Assembly (NCBI GenBank): GCA_029983575.1
Contig: JASBZE010000078.1
Location: 1-8,091 of the forward strand
Length of the DNA: 8,091 nucleotides
Source: Peptostreptococcaceae bacterium
GTDB lineage: Bacteria; Bacillota; Clostridia; Peptostreptococcales; Peptostreptococcaceae
Reading direction: 5' to 3'
In this document: piece by piece, positions 6,874 to 8,091 of the stretch
Layout of the letters: each line of letters starts with the position of its first letter
Position numbering within the stretch: the stretch's first letter is position 1
The notes under the pieces: generated by a model
Database searches by the model: none
Seen by the model: the letters and a program-made list of their open reading frames with translations, nothing else
Told to the model about the DNA's origin: nothing
Program-made: the position numbers and the translations under genes

Positions 6874-6883
6874 AGGAGGTGAT
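6874..6883 (+). promoter_or_regulatory. Ribosome binding site of the helicase-loader gene
   Basis: AGGAGGTGAT matches the full anti-Shine-Dalgarno complement and lies in the 15-bp gap after the dnaD-like stop. Spacing from AGGAGG to the ATG at 6887 is 7 nt. It fixes the start of the loader gene and suggests stronger initiation than for the upstream gene. Confidence 0.85.
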
Positions 6884-6886
6884 TAT

Positions 6887-7879
6887 ATGACAGTTGATAT
6901 GTACGGAATAATGGCAGAATACGACGAAAAAAGACGTGTTGCCGAAGATAAAATGTTAGCTAAAAGAGCACAAATGTATAAAAATTATCCGGAACTAAAA
7001 AAAATTGATGATGAAATAAGAAATTACGGAATGAAAATGACTAAGTTAGTTATTGAGGGCGGACTAAACGAGGGTGATTTCAAAGCTATGGAGAAATTTA
7101 TGCACCATCTAATCCTCAGAAAAAAAGAAATCCTCCTGTCTTTAGGAAAGAGCGAAGACTACCTTGAAATAAAATATAGCTGCAGCCTATGTAATGACAC
7201 GGGATATCTTGAGGACAACAGCAAGTGTCCATGCCTGGTAAACAGAATAAATCAAGAACTTTTCAAGACTAGCAATATTGGAGACCTCATCAAAAAAGAC
7301 AATTTTCAAACATACGACGCGAGCATTTTTTCTGAGGAAATTTCTAAAAAACACGGGGTCAGCCCTGCTGCTAGATCGAGAGAAGCGATGAAAATATGTT
7401 TTGAATTTATAGATAGCGTAGAGGATAAAAAAAGTTCAAACCTACTAATATATGGAGAGACAGGAACGGGAAAGACATTTTTATGCAGCTCAGTAGCACA
7501 CGCTCTGATGAACGATTCCGTAGCAGTCAATTACCAAACCTCTCACAACATAGCTGACATATGTAGAAACTATAAATTTTCTGATGCATATAGTGACAAT
7601 ACAACAGATAAGATAAAATATAGAAGTCTGTTTGAAGATGAGGTTTTGATTATAGATGACCTAGGAACAGAGGGAAACAACTCTTTTTTGACAAGCGAAC
7701 TGTTCAATATAATTAACGAGAGAATAATGGGGGAAAAATCTACAATTATTTCATCCAATCTTGGTATAAATGACATCATGTCAAAATATGGAGAGAGAAT
7801 AGCTTCAAGGATAATCGGCAACTACAAGACTATCGAACTTATTGGAAGTGACCAAAGAGTTCACCATCAATTTAGGTAA
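6887..7879 (+). CDS. dnaI: DnaI/DnaC-type AAA+ replicative helicase loader
   Basis: This 330-residue cytosolic ATPase is expected to place the replicative hexameric helicase on DNA together with DnaD-type proteins. The N-terminal region (1-90) is charged and helical, as expected for the helicase-binding part. A cysteine cluster Cys99-x2-Cys102 ... Cys114-x-Cys116 (SCSLCNDTGY, KCPC) probably binds zinc, as in DnaI. The C-terminal AAA+ domain has Walker A GETGTGKT (190-197), Walker B VLIIDD (253-258), a sensor-1 type TIISSNLG with Asn291, and ERIASRI (303-309), the likely arginine-finger region. All key residues are present, and the length is close to DnaI of bacilli. The gene ends 39 bp before the strong terminator hairpin and appears to be the last of the operon. 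The name dnaC is used for the same protein in many clostridia. Confidence 0.95.
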   Translation: MTVDMYGIMAEYDEKRRVAEDKMLAKRAQMYKNYPELKKIDDEIRNYGMKMTKLVIEGGLNEGDFKAMEKFMHHLILRKKEILLSLGKSEDYLEIKYSCSLCNDTGYLEDNSKCPCLVNRINQELFKTSNIGDLIKKDNFQTYDASIFSEEISKKHGVSPAARSREAMKICFEFIDSVEDKKSSNLLIYGETGTGKTFLCSSVAHALMNDSVAVNYQTSHNIADICRNYKFSDAYSDNTTDKIKYRSLFEDEVLIIDDLGTEGNNSFLTSELFNIINERIMGEKSTIISSNLGINDIMSKYGERIASRIIGNYKTIELIGSDQRVHHQFR

Positions 7880-7918
7880 CATATCTTAATGAATTTGGAT
7901 TTTTTAATGAATTAATTA

Positions 7919-7989
7919 ACAGCCAAAACAATGTGACGCTCACTAGATTTATGTAACGTTACGCTTACACATTGTTTTGGCTGTTTTTT
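7919..7989 (+). terminator. Rho-independent terminator after the dnaD-dnaI operon, with a long structured loop
   Basis: A perfect 17-bp inverted repeat pairs ACAGCCAAAACAATGTG (7919-7935) with its complement at 7968-7984, followed directly by six T. The 32-nt loop holds smaller self-complementary parts: GTGACGCTCAC at its left edge (7933-7943) and the 10-bp palindrome GTAACGTTAC at 7953-7962. The stem is long and only moderately GC-rich. Position and T-run make termination of the rightward operon the natural reading; on the other strand no good T-run follows the hairpin. Confidence 0.88.
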
Positions 7990-8091
7990 ACGTTATCAAT
8001 AAAATCAAATTTATTTAGATTATCTTACTAAAATATTAAAGGCTAACTCTAGGTCGATAGTTTCTCATTGTCACTTCATGTTAAGTTCGAT
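7990..8091. other. Right-hand edge, no recognisable feature
   Basis: This AT-rich stretch follows the terminator. No open frame of useful length, ribosome site with a start codon, or RNA structure could be recognised. A minus-strand frame from the edge closes after six codons (IELNMK then TGA at about 8071), which could be the tail of a convergent gene outside the window or chance. Confidence 0.4.

Noticed and set aside
7306..7821. Two minus-strand open frames (74 and 83 codons)
   Set aside because: Antisense to the AAA+ domain of the helicase loader, including its Walker motifs; not plausible as genes.
1..8091. CRISPR array, tRNA, rRNA, transposase or phage genes
   Set aside because: No regularly spaced repeats, cloverleaf sequence, ribosomal RNA motifs or mobile-element proteins were recognised; every long open frame is accounted for by a cellular family.

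Overview
The window looks like ordinary chromosome from a low-GC Gram-positive bacterium (Bacillota). An anaerobic Clostridia/Tissierellia-type organism is the best guess. This rests on AT-rich codon use, strong AGGAGG-type ribosome sites, a WalJ (YycJ)-RlmH pair, and a DnaD-like plus DnaI/DnaC-like primosome pair. I cannot name a genus from the sequence.

Two divergent transcription units flank a 174-bp intergenic region (5564-5737). Six genes run leftward on the minus strand: a metallo-beta-lactamase-fold exonuclease (walJ/yycJ), the 23S rRNA methyltransferase RlmH, a cytosolic DsbA/FrnE-like CGWC thiol oxidoreductase, a small fructose-6-phosphate-aldolase-type transaldolase, a fused 4TM/12TM TRAP permease, and its TAXI-family substrate-binding lipoprotein. 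The lipoprotein gene runs off the left edge; only a short C-terminal tail should be missing. Gaps in this cluster are at most about 60 bp, and the last genes overlap or nearly touch. No terminator is visible inside it, so it could be one operon mixing housekeeping and uptake functions.

Two genes run rightward on the plus strand: a DnaD-like replication initiation protein with two DnaD C-terminal (DDBH2-type) repeats, and a DnaI/DnaC-type AAA+ helicase loader. They probably work together to load the replicative helicase. The unit ends at a strong hairpin with a T-run at 7919-7989. The last ~100 bp (7990-8091) carry nothing I can recognise.

I found no convincing undescribed system. The points most worth a second look are: the mixed gene content of the leftward cluster; a 23-bp tandem duplication spanning the stop codon of the DsbA-like gene; the TRAP gene order and overlap; a likely internal TTG start for the permease; a palindrome inside the walJ promoter; and the structured loop of the right-hand terminator.
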